Assembly (NCBI RefSeq): GCF_001650875.1
Contig: NZ_LXYI01000089.1
Coordinates: forward strand, 124,001-188,000
DNA from: Sulfitobacter sp. EhC04
GTDB lineage: Bacteria > Pseudomonadota > Alphaproteobacteria > Rhodobacterales > Rhodobacteraceae
Direction: 5' to 3'
DNA length: 64,000 nt
The notes below the pieces were generated by a model. The model worked only from the letters and a program-made list of their open reading frames with translations. It did not search any database and was not told where the DNA came from. A program made the translations under genes and the position numbers. Of this stretch, positions 1 to 8,255 are shown piece after piece; the first letter of the stretch is position 1; each line of letters opens with the position of its first letter.

Positions 1-770
1 CGCGAGGGTTGGTGGTGGACCCGTTGGGCGGTCTGCCCGACCTTTGGGCGCGGCGTGTACGGTTCATCGAAGATGCCGCCGCCCGCATTCGCGAAGATTA
101 CCTTCGCATCCTGCGGTATTTTCGGTTTTCGGCCTATTTTGCGGACCTGTCCGGTGGTTTCGATCATGACACACTGGCGAGCATTTCAGAGAATTTGCCC
201 GGTTTAGAGACACTTTCAGCCGAGAGGGTCGGGCAGGAGATCATCAAGCTGATGGCTGCCCCCGACCCGTCACAGGCTGTCGCCGTCATGAGGGCAATTG
301 GCGTTTTGCACATCGTGCTGCCGGGCTGTGACGACAGGTTTCTGGGGCCTTATGTCCATCTGGAATCGACCTGCGAAATCAGCCCAGATTGGCGTGGCCG
401 GTTTGCCGTTCTGGGTGGCGATGATATGGCGGACCGACTGCGCCTCAGCAAGTCGGATGCGCGACATCTCGCCTTGCTGCATCAGATCGGATGGATGGGT
501 CCGCCCTTGGCCGAAGTCGCCTATCGCCAGGGTCAGGGCATTGCGGAACAGGTGATGTTGATGCGCTGTGCCATGATGGGCGAACCGCCGGAAAGCGGTT
601 GGTTAGAGACGATTGAGATGGCTGCCCAGGCAGAATTTCCAGTCTCTGCCCGTGATCTTATGCCGACATATCAGGGGCCTGCGCTGGGCGCGCGTCTGGA
701 AGAGTTGGAAAGCAAATGGATCGCCTCGGGATTTGCCCTGAGCCGAGAGGCATTGATTGGTACATTTTGA
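1..770 (+). CDS. CCA tRNA nucleotidyltransferase, C-terminal part (5' end outside window)
   Basis: This is the C-terminal portion of a class II CCA-adding enzyme, which completes or repairs the 3' CCA end of tRNAs in the cytoplasm. The reading frame is open from the left edge. The visible part begins within the conserved VVDPLGGLPDL segment that follows the nucleotidyltransferase head, and continues with the neck motif REDYLRILRYFRFSAYF and a helical body domain. The catalytic DxD and nucleotide-selecting residues must lie upstream of the window. It ends at a TGA at 768-770. The TTG at position 9 is inside the gene, not a start. About 165 bases of non-coding DNA separate it from the ABC exporter genes. 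Confidence 0.9.
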   Translation, partial: RGLVVDPLGGLPDLWARRVRFIEDAAARIREDYLRILRYFRFSAYFADLSGGFDHDTLASISENLPGLETLSAERVGQEIIKLMAAPDPSQAVAVMRAIGVLHIVLPGCDDRFLGPYVHLESTCEISPDWRGRFAVLGGDDMADRLRLSKSDARHLALLHQIGWMGPPLAEVAYRQGQGIAEQVMLMRCAMMGEPPESGWLETIEMAAQAEFPVSARDLMPTYQGPALGARLEELESKWIASGFALSREALIGTF

Positions 771-850
771 GGTCTCGACAGGCGAGAGATCATCCAATAG
801 ATGTAAATGCATAAACTTGGAGGGTTGCAAAATGTACCGCGGGATCTGGT

Positions 851-864
851 TCAGATAAATCTGA
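851..864. repeat. Short inverted repeat upstream of the ABC exporter pair
   Basis: TCAGAT and ATCTGA are separated by AA. It is a perfect 6-bp inverted repeat in the 165-base gap, about 70 bases before the first exporter start. It could be a small operator. No regulator can be assigned, and a repeat this short can occur by chance. Confidence 0.25.
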
Positions 865-935
865 CATACCCCACGTCCTGACCGGTTCGCACGGCGCGCC
901 GGTGCATTTTGCTGTTTCTACCTAAGGCCCCTGCC

Positions 936-2783
936 ATGTTTCGTTTTTTCGAGAACCTCGTCGACCCTTATGTTTCCTATTCAGAGTCTGACACGCCGCC
1001 ACGCAGGCTTTGGCCGTTTCTGCGTGAGTATTCCGTCCCTTTCAAAAAGGTTTTCCTGCTCACCGGGATAATGTCCATTATCGTTGCCGCGATCGAGATC
1101 GGGCTGATCTATTACATGGGCCGCCTTGTCGATCTGCTGGGCGGCGATCCCGCGCAGATGTGGGCCGATCATGGTGCCGAATTCATCGGCGTTGCGCTGT
1201 TCGTGCTGATCCTGCGGCCCCTTTTGCAGGGGTTCGACGTGGCGTTGCTGAACAATGCGATCCTGCCGAATTTTGGCACGCTGATCCGTTGGCGCGCACA
1301 TCGGCATGTGCTGCGGCAATCCGTCGGCTGGTTTGAAAACGACTTTGCAGGCCGGATCGCCAATCGCATCATGCAGACCCCGCCCGCAGCGGGTGAAGTG
1401 GTGTTCCAGGTGTTCGACGCGATGTCCTATGCGCTGGCCTATATGATCGGCGCGGCAATTCTGCTGTCTGCCTCCGATTGGCGCTTGTTAGTGCCGCTTT
1501 TGATCTGGTTTGCCCTTTATGGGGCGCTTGTGAAATGGACTGTCACGCGCGTCGGCCCCGCGTCAAAGGCCGCGTCCGATGCGCGGTCCATGGTGACCGG
1601 GCGGGTGGTGGATGCCTATACCAACATCCATTCGGTCAAGATGTTCGCGCATCACGACATGGAAGTCAGTTTCGCCAAGGAAGCCATCGAAAAGTCCCGT
1701 GTTACTTTCCAGAAGGAGATGCGGATTTTCACGATCATGGATGTCGTTTTGGTGGCCCTGAATGGTGTGTTGATCGTGGGCGTTGTCGGTTGGGCACTCG
1801 CGCTCTGGATCGCGGGTGAGGCCAGTGTCGGCGTTGTTGCGGCGGCCTCTGCGCTGACGTTGCGGCTCAATTCCATGACCGGCTGGATCATGTGGGCGCT
1901 GTCGTCCTTCTTCCGCGAGCTTGGTGTGGTTGCAGAGGGGATGGAGACGATCGCGCAACCCGTCACCCTGACAGACCAGAAAGATGCCGCGCCCCTGACG
2001 CTTGAGCATGGTCGCATCGAAATCAAAGGGTTGTCGCACCATTATGGCCGCCTTTCGGGTGGGTTGAACGACATCTCGCTGACGATCAAACCGGGGGAGC
2101 GGATTGGCCTTGTCGGTCGGTCCGGTGCGGGAAAGTCGACATTGGTAAAGCTGTTGCTGCGGTTCTATGACCCGGAGTCGGGCCAGATCCTGATTGACGG
2201 GCAGGACATCACAACCGTCCGCCAGGACAGCCTGCGGCGGCAGATCGGGATGGTGCAGCAGGACAGTTCTCTGCTGCATCGGTCGGTGCGCGACAATATC
2301 GTCTACGGCAACCCCGACGCATCCGAAGCGCAGATGATTGCGGCGTCGCAACAGGCGCAGGCGCATGAGTTCATCCAGGATCTCAGCGACCCCGAAGGGC
2401 GGCGCGGTTATGATTCGCGTGTGGGAGAGCGTGGCGTGAAGCTGTCCGGCGGGCAGCGTCAGCGGATCACGCTGGCCCGCGTGATCCTGAAAGATGCGCC
2501 GATTCTGTTGCTGGACGAGGCGACAAGCGCGCTTGACAGCGAGGTGGAGGCGGCGATCCAGGAAACGCTCTATGGCATGATGGCGGGCAAGACGGTAATC
2601 GCGATTGCACACCGGCTGTCCACGATTGCGGAAATGGATCGGATTATCGTTCTGGACCAGGGGGTTATCGTCGAAGATGGAACTCATGACGCGCTTTTGG
2701 CGCAAGGAGGACTATATGCAGATTTCTGGAACCGCCAGTCCGGCGGCTTTCTGGCGATGGATATGGAAGAGACCCCCGCGTGA
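936..2783 (+). CDS. ABC exporter half-transporter, first of a pair (TM domain plus ATPase)
   Basis: This is a 615-residue type IV ABC exporter subunit: a six-helix transmembrane domain (about residues 30-320) followed by a nucleotide-binding domain. Walker A GRSGAGKST is near residue 393, the signature LSGGQRQR near 502, Walker B ILLLDEATSALD near 523, and the H-loop AHRLST near 558. The ATG at 936 is preferred over an in-frame TTG at 909, because AAGG lies a few bases upstream and the protein then begins MFRFFENLVDPY. The next gene is a paralogue that overlaps it by 4 bases, so the two probably form a heterodimer. The substrate cannot be told from sequence; lipids, drugs or peptides are all possible. 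Confidence 0.9.
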   Translation: MFRFFENLVDPYVSYSESDTPPRRLWPFLREYSVPFKKVFLLTGIMSIIVAAIEIGLIYYMGRLVDLLGGDPAQMWADHGAEFIGVALFVLILRPLLQGFDVALLNNAILPNFGTLIRWRAHRHVLRQSVGWFENDFAGRIANRIMQTPPAAGEVVFQVFDAMSYALAYMIGAAILLSASDWRLLVPLLIWFALYGALVKWTVTRVGPASKAASDARSMVTGRVVDAYTNIHSVKMFAHHDMEVSFAKEAIEKSRVTFQKEMRIFTIMDVVLVALNGVLIVGVVGWALALWIAGEASVGVVAAASALTLRLNSMTGWIMWALSSFFRELGVVAEGMETIAQPVTLTDQKDAAPLTLEHGRIEIKGLSHHYGRLSGGLNDISLTIKPGERIGLVGRSGAGKSTLVKLLLRFYDPESGQILIDGQDITTVRQDSLRRQIGMVQQDSSLLHRSVRDNIVYGNPDASEAQMIAASQQAQAHEFIQDLSDPEGRRGYDSRVGERGVKLSGGQRQRITLARVILKDAPILLLDEATSALDSEVEAAIQETLYGMMAGKTVIAIAHRLSTIAEMDRIIVLDQGVIVEDGTHDALLAQGGLYADFWNRQSGGFLAMDMEETPA

Positions 2784-4609
2784 GACTTGCCAACTGGATC
2801 GACCCGTTTTCAAAAAGCGATAGCCCGCCGCCGCGGCACCTGATGGGATTCTTCCGCTGGACGCTCAAGGGGTCCGGCCCGGCGCTGACCACTGCCGGCA
2901 TCCTGTCGATCCTCGCCGGGGTGGTCGAGGTGATGGCGGCGTTGATCCTTGGCATGGTGGTGGATGCGGCGTTGTCATCTGACGCGGGATCGGTGTTTCA
3001 GGATCAGTCGGGCATCCTGCTGATGTCGCTGGGGTTCTTCGTGGTCCTGCGCCCGGCGATCTTTGGCGTCAGTTCCTTCATGCAGTCCATCGTCATCGGG
3101 CCGAATGTGTTCAACCTCGTCCTGTCGCGGCTGCATCGCTACACGCTGGGGCAGGCCGTTACCTTCTTTGACAACGATTTTGCCGGGCGCATTTCGCAAA
3201 AGGAAATGCAGACCGGACGCGCCCTGACCGATGTGGTGATCGAGATGATCCATACAGTGCTCTTTGCGCTGGCGTCCTTTGTCGGGGCGGTGATGCTGCT
3301 GGGCACTGTGGATTGGCGCATCGCACTGGGGTTGGTGGCGTGGATGGGCGGTTATGTTCTGTTGATCCGCCGCTACATGCCGCTTGTCCGGACCCGGTCA
3401 AAGGCGCGCGCCGCTGCCCGTGCGATGGTGACAGGGCAGGTGGTCGACACGATCACCAATATCAAGACGGTCAAGCTGTTTGCCCATGCCGAGCATGAGG
3501 ACCGCGCCGCGCTGGGCGCGATGAGCAGGTTTCGCGATACCTCGCTGGCCTTTGGCAAGGTCAGCGTGTCGTTCCGGTTCTGGCTGATGACGATTGCAGG
3601 CTTGCTGCCCGTGCTGCTGGTGGGTGGGGCGCTGTGGTACTGGTCGCTGGGGCTGGTCACCGCAGGCGATATCGCCGCCACCGGTGCCGTGTCGCTGCGG
3701 CTGGCGCAGATGACGGGCTGGGTCAGTTTCACACTGATGGCGCTTTACGCCAACCTGGGCGAGGTTGAGGACGGCATGCGCACCCTGACGCCGGCACAGA
3801 CCCTTCTGGATGCCAGGGACGCGACCGAGCTTGAGGTGTCGCAGGGCGATATCGTCTTTGACGATGTGCGCTATACCTACGGGCGTGGTGGCGGTGGTGT
3901 CGAGCATATGTCACTGAGCCTTGCGCCGGGCGAAAAACTGGGCGTGGTTGGCGCATCGGGTGCGGGAAAATCCAGTTTGGTTTCGCTTCTTTTGCGGCTC
4001 TATCCCTTGGAAAAGGGCCGTATTCTGATCGACGGTCAGGACATTGCACATGTGACGCAGGAAAGCCTGCGGCGGCAGATCGGGATGGTTACGCAGGAAA
4101 CCGCGATGTTCAACCGCTCTGCCTTTGACAACATCAGGTATGGCAAGCCTGACGCCACCCGCGAAGAGGTGATCGCCGCCGCGCGCAAGGCCGAGGCGCA
4201 TGAGTTCATCGAGATCATGCAGGACCACAAGGGCCGCAAGGGATACGACGCGCATCTGGGCGAACGGGGTGTCAAGCTTTCGGGTGGTCAGCGCCAGCGG
4301 ATCGCCCTGGCCCGTGCCATTCTCAAGGATGCACCGATCCTGGTGCTGGATGAAGCGACCAGCGCGCTCGACAGTGAGGTCGAAGCGTCGATCCAGTCTG
4401 CGCTGACCCGTGTGATGGAGGGCAAGACGGTATTGGCCGTGGCGCACCGCCTGTCCACGCTGACAGATATGGATCGCATCGTCGTGATGGACGCGGGCAG
4501 GATCGTCGAAGAGGGGACGCATGAGAGCCTTTTGGCCGAAGATGGGCTTTATGCCCGCTATTGGCATCGGCAGTCTGGCGGGTTCCTTGGTCTGAAGGCG
4601 GCGGAATAG
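2780..4609 (+). CDS. ABC exporter half-transporter, second of the pair
   Basis: This 609-residue paralogue of the preceding gene has the same layout: transmembrane domain to about residue 320, then an ATPase with Walker A GASGAGKSS near 390, signature LSGGQRQR near 499 and Walker B ILVLDEATSALD near 520. Both subunits keep the catalytic glutamate after Walker B, so neither ATPase site looks degenerate. It starts with GTG at 2780, overlapping the TGA of the upstream gene, which indicates translational coupling. The pair sits between tRNA and rRNA modification genes, and that context does not reveal the cargo. Confidence 0.9.
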   Translation: MRLANWIDPFSKSDSPPPRHLMGFFRWTLKGSGPALTTAGILSILAGVVEVMAALILGMVVDAALSSDAGSVFQDQSGILLMSLGFFVVLRPAIFGVSSFMQSIVIGPNVFNLVLSRLHRYTLGQAVTFFDNDFAGRISQKEMQTGRALTDVVIEMIHTVLFALASFVGAVMLLGTVDWRIALGLVAWMGGYVLLIRRYMPLVRTRSKARAAARAMVTGQVVDTITNIKTVKLFAHAEHEDRAALGAMSRFRDTSLAFGKVSVSFRFWLMTIAGLLPVLLVGGALWYWSLGLVTAGDIAATGAVSLRLAQMTGWVSFTLMALYANLGEVEDGMRTLTPAQTLLDARDATELEVSQGDIVFDDVRYTYGRGGGGVEHMSLSLAPGEKLGVVGASGAGKSSLVSLLLRLYPLEKGRILIDGQDIAHVTQESLRRQIGMVTQETAMFNRSAFDNIRYGKPDATREEVIAAARKAEAHEFIEIMQDHKGRKGYDAHLGERGVKLSGGQRQRIALARAILKDAPILVLDEATSALDSEVEASIQSALTRVMEGKTVLAVAHRLSTLTDMDRIVVMDAGRIVEEGTHESLLAEDGLYARYWHRQSGGFLGLKAAE

Positions 4610-4648
4610 GCCCTTTTTCTATGCCCGTGCACAGGATATGGCGCAGGT

Positions 4649-5863
4649 ATGACAGAGCATCAGATCATTCGTTTGGGTCACCACGGTGACGGTATCGCCA
4701 CCGGCCCGATTTATGCGCCCATGACCCTGCCGGGTGAGGTCGTATCCGGCGAGGTCGTGGGAGAGACGCTTGCCAATGTCAGGATCGTGACGCCGTCAGA
4801 TCGGCGCGTGTCGCCGCCCTGCCGCCATTACAAGTCCTGTGGCGGGTGTCAGTTGCAGCATGCCTCGGATGATTTTGTCGCGGAGTGGAAGCAGGAGTTC
4901 GTCCGGATTTCATTGAATGCTCACGGGTTGGAGACTGAATTTCGCCCTATCGTGACCTCTCCGCCGCAGTCGCGCCGCAGGGCTGTATTTGCCGCGCGCC
5001 GCACCAAGAAGGGCGCCATGGCCGGTTTCCATGGCCGGGCGTCCGACGTGATCATCGAGATTCCCGACTGCAAGCTGCTACATCCCGATCTTATGGCCGG
5101 ATTGGCCATCGCGGAACGGCTGGCCATGATCGGCACCAGCCGCAAGGCGGCCCTGGCCGTTACAGTCACCCAAAGCGATGTGGGGCTGGATGTTGCCGTG
5201 GCGCAGGGCAAACCGCTTGATGGGCCGTTGCGTCAGACGCTGGCGCAAGTGACCGAGGAGCTTGGGCTGGCGCGGTTGAGCTGGGAAAATGAGACGGTCG
5301 CGATGCGCGTGCCCCCGATCCAGCATTTCGGCAGGGCCGACGTGACGCCGCCGCCGGGCGCGTTCCTGCAGGCCACCAAAGAGGGTGAAGCGGCGCTTTG
5401 CGATGCGGTCAGGGACGCGGTTGGCCCGGCGGCCCGGATTGCCGACCTTTTCGCCGGATGCGGGACCTTTACACTTCCCCTGGCGGAAAAAGCCAGTGTC
5501 ATGGCGGTGGAAAGCGAAGCAGAGATGCTGGAAGCGCTTGATCACGGCTGGCGCATGGCCGGGGGGCTGAAACCGGTCACAACGCAGGCGCGCGATCTTT
5601 ACCGGCGTCCGATGCTGCCGGATGAACTGGCCAGGATGGATGCCATCGTGCTGGACCCACCGCGCGCGGGGGCGGAGCGGCAGGTGGCCGAAATCATCCT
5701 GACAAAAGTGCCTCGAATTGCTTATGTTTCGTGCAATCCGGTGACTTTTGCGCGCGATGCCGCAATGTTGGTGGGCGGTGGATATTCGCTGGACTGGGTA
5801 CAGGTCGTGGACCAGTTTCGCTGGTCGTCGCATGTCGAACTTGCCGCGTGTTTTTCAAGATAG
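4649..5863 (+). CDS. RlmD/RumA-type 23S rRNA (uracil-5-)-methyltransferase
   Basis: This is a class I SAM-dependent RNA m5U methyltransferase of 404 residues. The N-terminal part resembles a TRAM RNA-binding segment. It is followed by iron-sulfur ligands C58, C64 and C67 (CRHYKSCGGC) and a fourth cysteine near 141, the arrangement of E. coli RumA. The SAM site is FAGCGTFTLP (near 268), then LDPPRAGAERQ, and the nucleophile lies in YVSCNPVTF. RumA modifies U1939 of 23S rRNA; alphaproteobacterial relatives are often annotated only as class I RNA methyltransferases, so the exact target uridine is inferred. It lies 39 bases after the exporter genes and has no strong ribosome binding site of its own. 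Confidence 0.87.
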   Translation: MTEHQIIRLGHHGDGIATGPIYAPMTLPGEVVSGEVVGETLANVRIVTPSDRRVSPPCRHYKSCGGCQLQHASDDFVAEWKQEFVRISLNAHGLETEFRPIVTSPPQSRRRAVFAARRTKKGAMAGFHGRASDVIIEIPDCKLLHPDLMAGLAIAERLAMIGTSRKAALAVTVTQSDVGLDVAVAQGKPLDGPLRQTLAQVTEELGLARLSWENETVAMRVPPIQHFGRADVTPPPGAFLQATKEGEAALCDAVRDAVGPAARIADLFAGCGTFTLPLAEKASVMAVESEAEMLEALDHGWRMAGGLKPVTTQARDLYRRPMLPDELARMDAIVLDPPRAGAERQVAEIILTKVPRIAYVSCNPVTFARDAAMLVGGGYSLDWVQVVDQFRWSSHVELAACFSR

Positions 5864-5994
5864 CGCCTGCCGCTGGCGCTGGTGCCGCAGTGCGAAATTT
5901 CTTGTGACTCACCACTTTTTGAACAAAGCATTTTTTGGTATGTGATAGCGGGGACCAAAGATACATTTGACCCGTCAGGCAGGATCGAAAACAG

Positions 5995-6492
5995 ATGAAA
6001 CGCAGAACACTTATTCTGGGCGGCACCGCGCTAGTGGCGCTGGGTGCCTGTAGCAACAGCAAGTTCAAACGGTATAATGGCCCCGAAGTCACCTACGTCG
6101 TGGTGAACAAGAGTGATCGCAAGATGTGGCTGCTGCATCATGACCGGGTGCTGGAAGAGTATCCGATTTTGCTCGGGTTTGCTCCGGTTGGCCACAAGAC
6201 GGTCGAAGGCGACGGCAAGACACCTGAAGGCACCTACATCATCGACCGCCGCAATCCGAACAGCCGTTTCCACCTGTCGATTGGTATTTCCTATCCGAAT
6301 GACGAGGACCGCAGGCGCGCGGCAGAGCTGGGTCAGAAGCCCGGCGGCGATATCTTTATCCATGGCCAGAAAGTGCCCACGCGCAAGGACAAAAGCGATT
6401 GGACATGGGGCTGCATCTCTGTGCGGAACAAGGAGATGGAAGATATCTATGCGATGGTTCGGGACGGCACGCCGATCCTTCTGAACCCGTGA
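5995..6492 (+). CDS. L,D-transpeptidase family lipoprotein
   Basis: This 165-residue YkuD-fold protein is predicted to cross-link or modify peptidoglycan in the periplasm. The N-terminus MKRRTLILGGTALVALGAC is a lipoprotein signal, with the lipobox ending at C19. The catalytic motif is present as H123 (IFIHGQ) and C140 (TWGCISVRN), matching the HxG...[ST]xGC(I/h)R pattern of the family. The gene is short because almost nothing precedes the catalytic domain. A second, unrelated-length L,D-transpeptidase lies 0.7 kb downstream, so this stretch appears devoted to the cell wall. Confidence 0.87.
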   Translation: MKRRTLILGGTALVALGACSNSKFKRYNGPEVTYVVVNKSDRKMWLLHHDRVLEEYPILLGFAPVGHKTVEGDGKTPEGTYIIDRRNPNSRFHLSIGISYPNDEDRRRAAELGQKPGGDIFIHGQKVPTRKDKSDWTWGCISVRNKEMEDIYAMVRDGTPILLNP

Positions 6493-6529
6493 GGCCGCGT
6501 GGGTGGTGGGGGATGAGTGACCAAAGGCC

Positions 6530-7039
6530 CTAGTTGCCCATCACCATCGTCCACCAAATCTTGCCACCCGGTTCCTGAAACCAGGAAAATCCCATGTTGC
6601 GCGCGTCCGGCGACATGATGACGCGGCGGGTGTCCGGTTGCTCCATCCAGGCTGCAAGAGTCTCCAGTTCCGATTCGTAAGTCTCTGAAATTGTTTCGCC
6701 AATCAGGTGCCCGGTATAGCCGACGCGGGCGATCCGGTCGATTGGGGAGGAGCCGTCAGAACCGAAATGCCAGGGACGGTTTTGCACCGACATGTCACGG
6801 GAATGCGTAGCGGCAGCGGCGTTCAGTTGCGGGTTCAGTTCTACGGGCGCTTGCCCGGCAGCGCTGCGCAGGGCATTGACGGAATCAAGCATTCTGAACT
6901 GGATCTTGCCAGTTTCGCCAGCGCGAATACGATAGGCCTTGGGCAGCGGTTTGCCGTCGGTGCCAATTTGGGGGGCGACAGGCGCACAGGCAGACAGGGC
7001 GAGGCAGAACGCCATCAGAATGGACAGAATACGGATCAC
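6530..7039 (-). CDS. CAP-domain (SCP/PR1-like) lipoprotein
   Basis: This 169-residue secreted protein has a CAP domain (cysteine-rich secretory protein/PR-1 superfamily). Visible hallmarks are NALRSAAGQAPVELNP, HSRDMSVQN, WHFGSDGSSPIDR, GENISE-like GETISETY, and WWTMVMGN at the end. The frame is open back to 7180, but I place the start at GTG 7039. It has GGAG seven bases upstream and gives a proper lipoprotein signal, VIRILSILMAFCLALSAC. The function of bacterial CAP proteins is mostly unknown; a periplasmic or envelope role is inferred from the signal and the flanking L,D-transpeptidases. It is convergent with the upstream lipoprotein gene. Confidence 0.85.
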   Translation of the reverse strand: MIRILSILMAFCLALSACAPVAPQIGTDGKPLPKAYRIRAGETGKIQFRMLDSVNALRSAAGQAPVELNPQLNAAAATHSRDMSVQNRPWHFGSDGSSPIDRIARVGYTGHLIGETISETYESELETLAAWMEQPDTRRVIMSPDARNMGFSWFQEPGGKIWWTMVMGN

Positions 7040-7137
7040 GGCATAGCTCCACGTGTTTGTTTCGCCCCTCCTACAGCGGACAGCGTTGCAGTTCAAACGC
7101 ACATCGGCGTTACCTTGCCTGATGACGGGTCTTTGAT

Positions 7138-7166
7138 TTGATACTGAGGCTTTAGGGTCATATATC
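7138..7166 (+). promoter_or_regulatory. Probable sigma-70-type promoter of the second L,D-transpeptidase
   Basis: TTGATA (7138-7143) and TATATC (7161-7166) are separated by 17 bases, about 40 bases ahead of the start codon at 7207. It lies in the divergent gap between the CAP lipoprotein and L,D-transpeptidase genes. Confidence 0.6.
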
Positions 7167-7206
7167 GGGAAGAATCTCAAAATACCTTTTTGATGGAGAC
7201 ATGATA

Positions 7207-7818
7207 ATGTCCGACAAGCACCATAAGTTCAGCAGCCGTCGGGCTTTCCTTGCAGGATCCGCCGCTCTGATCGCATCGCCCGCTTTGGCACAGACTTCGT
7301 CAAGCGTGAATTCCGAGGCGACGACCCAGACCGAACGTGACCTTACAGAGACAGTCCGCCGCAACATCTCCAGCTTCCGCACGCTGGATTGGCGCCCCTA
7401 TTTCGACAACACCCGCAATGGTGCGGTCCTGGTCGATATCGACAGTCGTGCGGTGCACTACTGGTCAGAAGACCAGAGCATCTACAAGCTTTACCCCTCG
7501 TCCGTTCCCCTGACGGAGGACCTGACGCGCCGTGGCCGGACAAGTGTTGTGCAAAAGGTCGAAGGGCCAAGCTGGCGGCCAACGCCCTCCATGCTTCAGC
7601 GTAATCCGGAGTGGCCTGAATACATCGGACCGGGCCCGGATAACCCCCTTGGTACGCACGCGCTGTACCTGAGCTGGACCTACTACCGGATCCACGGCAC
7701 CCACGACACGCGCAAGATCGGGCGCCGTTCGTCGAATGGCTGTATTGGTCTTTATAATGAACATATTGCGGAATTGTTCGGCATGACCAAGGTCGGCACG
7801 CAGGTGTTGCTTATTTGA
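7207..7818 (+). CDS. L,D-transpeptidase with twin-arginine-like signal
   Basis: This is a 203-residue YkuD-domain protein. The N-terminus carries SSRRAFLAGSAALIASPALA, a twin-arginine-type or Sec signal peptide. The catalytic motif is H163 (YRIHGTHD) with C179 (SSNGCIGLYN). Two ATGs are available. The ribosome binding site GGAG at 7195-7198 is only 2 bases from ATG 7201 but 8 bases from ATG 7207, so 7207 is chosen. The protein probably forms 3-3 cross-links or attaches proteins to peptidoglycan in the periplasm. The more exact reaction cannot be read from sequence. Confidence 0.88.
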   Translation: MSDKHHKFSSRRAFLAGSAALIASPALAQTSSSVNSEATTQTERDLTETVRRNISSFRTLDWRPYFDNTRNGAVLVDIDSRAVHYWSEDQSIYKLYPSSVPLTEDLTRRGRTSVVQKVEGPSWRPTPSMLQRNPEWPEYIGPGPDNPLGTHALYLSWTYYRIHGTHDTRKIGRRSSNGCIGLYNEHIAELFGMTKVGTQVLLI

Positions 7819-7913
7819 CGACATTTCAGGACTTGTAAGACGCAAAAACGGAATCCGGGTTTGCAATCCCCCGGTTATGCTGTTTAGAAAGTTTTACGAG
7901 GTAAGTCTTGGGT

Positions 7914-7940
7914 GCGTGCGTGCACAATTGTGCAACACGC
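7914..7940 (+). repeat. Inverted repeat / hairpin in the leader of the 60-residue protein
   Basis: A perfect 14-base palindrome, TGCACAATTGTGCA (7921-7934), is flanked by GCGTG and CACGC, which pair across a small asymmetric internal loop. It ends about 20 bases before the start codon at 7960. It may act as a DNA operator or as an mRNA hairpin that protects or controls the leader. Confidence 0.5.
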
Positions 7941-7959
7941 CTTTTCTGGAGGTTATACT

Positions 7960-8142
7960 ATGAAAAAACTCGTTCTCGCCGCTGCTCTGACAGCCGCTGC
8001 ATCGACTGCTTATGCTGGTTCGCTGGCTGAGCCGATCGTGGAAGCACCCGTCATCGTTGAAGAAGCATCTTCTTCTTCTTCCGGTGTTCTGGTTCCTCTG
8101 CTGCTGCTGGCTGTTGTTGCCGCTGCTGTTGCTGCTGACTAA
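7960..8142 (+). CDS. Small secreted or membrane protein of unknown function (60 aa)
   Basis: I do not know a function for this protein. It begins MKKLVLAAALTAAASTAYAG, a signal peptide with a likely cut after AYA. A valine/glutamate-rich stretch (EPIVEAPVIVEEA) and five serines follow, then a hydrophobic C-terminus, VLVPLLLLAVVAAAVAAD. It could therefore be a tail-anchored periplasmic peptide or a short membrane protein. The start is set by a strong GGAGG seven bases upstream; an in-frame GTG at 7912 lacks that support. It has its own terminator and a palindromic leader, which suggests a monocistronic, well-expressed transcript. The sequence has no cysteines. Confidence 0.72.
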   Translation: MKKLVLAAALTAAASTAYAGSLAEPIVEAPVIVEEASSSSSGVLVPLLLLAVVAAAVAAD

Positions 8143-8168
8143 TCCAGCGCGACGTCTAAATCGAAAAA

Positions 8169-8193
8169 GGCGGTGTTCTGCACCGCCTTTTTT
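8169..8193 (+). terminator. Intrinsic terminator after the 60-residue protein
   Basis: A 7-bp GC-rich stem, GGCGGTG/CACCGCC, with a 5-base loop is followed directly by six T. It lies 26 bases after the stop codon at 8142. Confidence 0.9.
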
Positions 8194-8255
8194 GCGTTTT
8201 GAGGGATGTTTGTGACAAGGGCAATTCGCCCCGCCTGCGACGCCACTTCAGGCGT

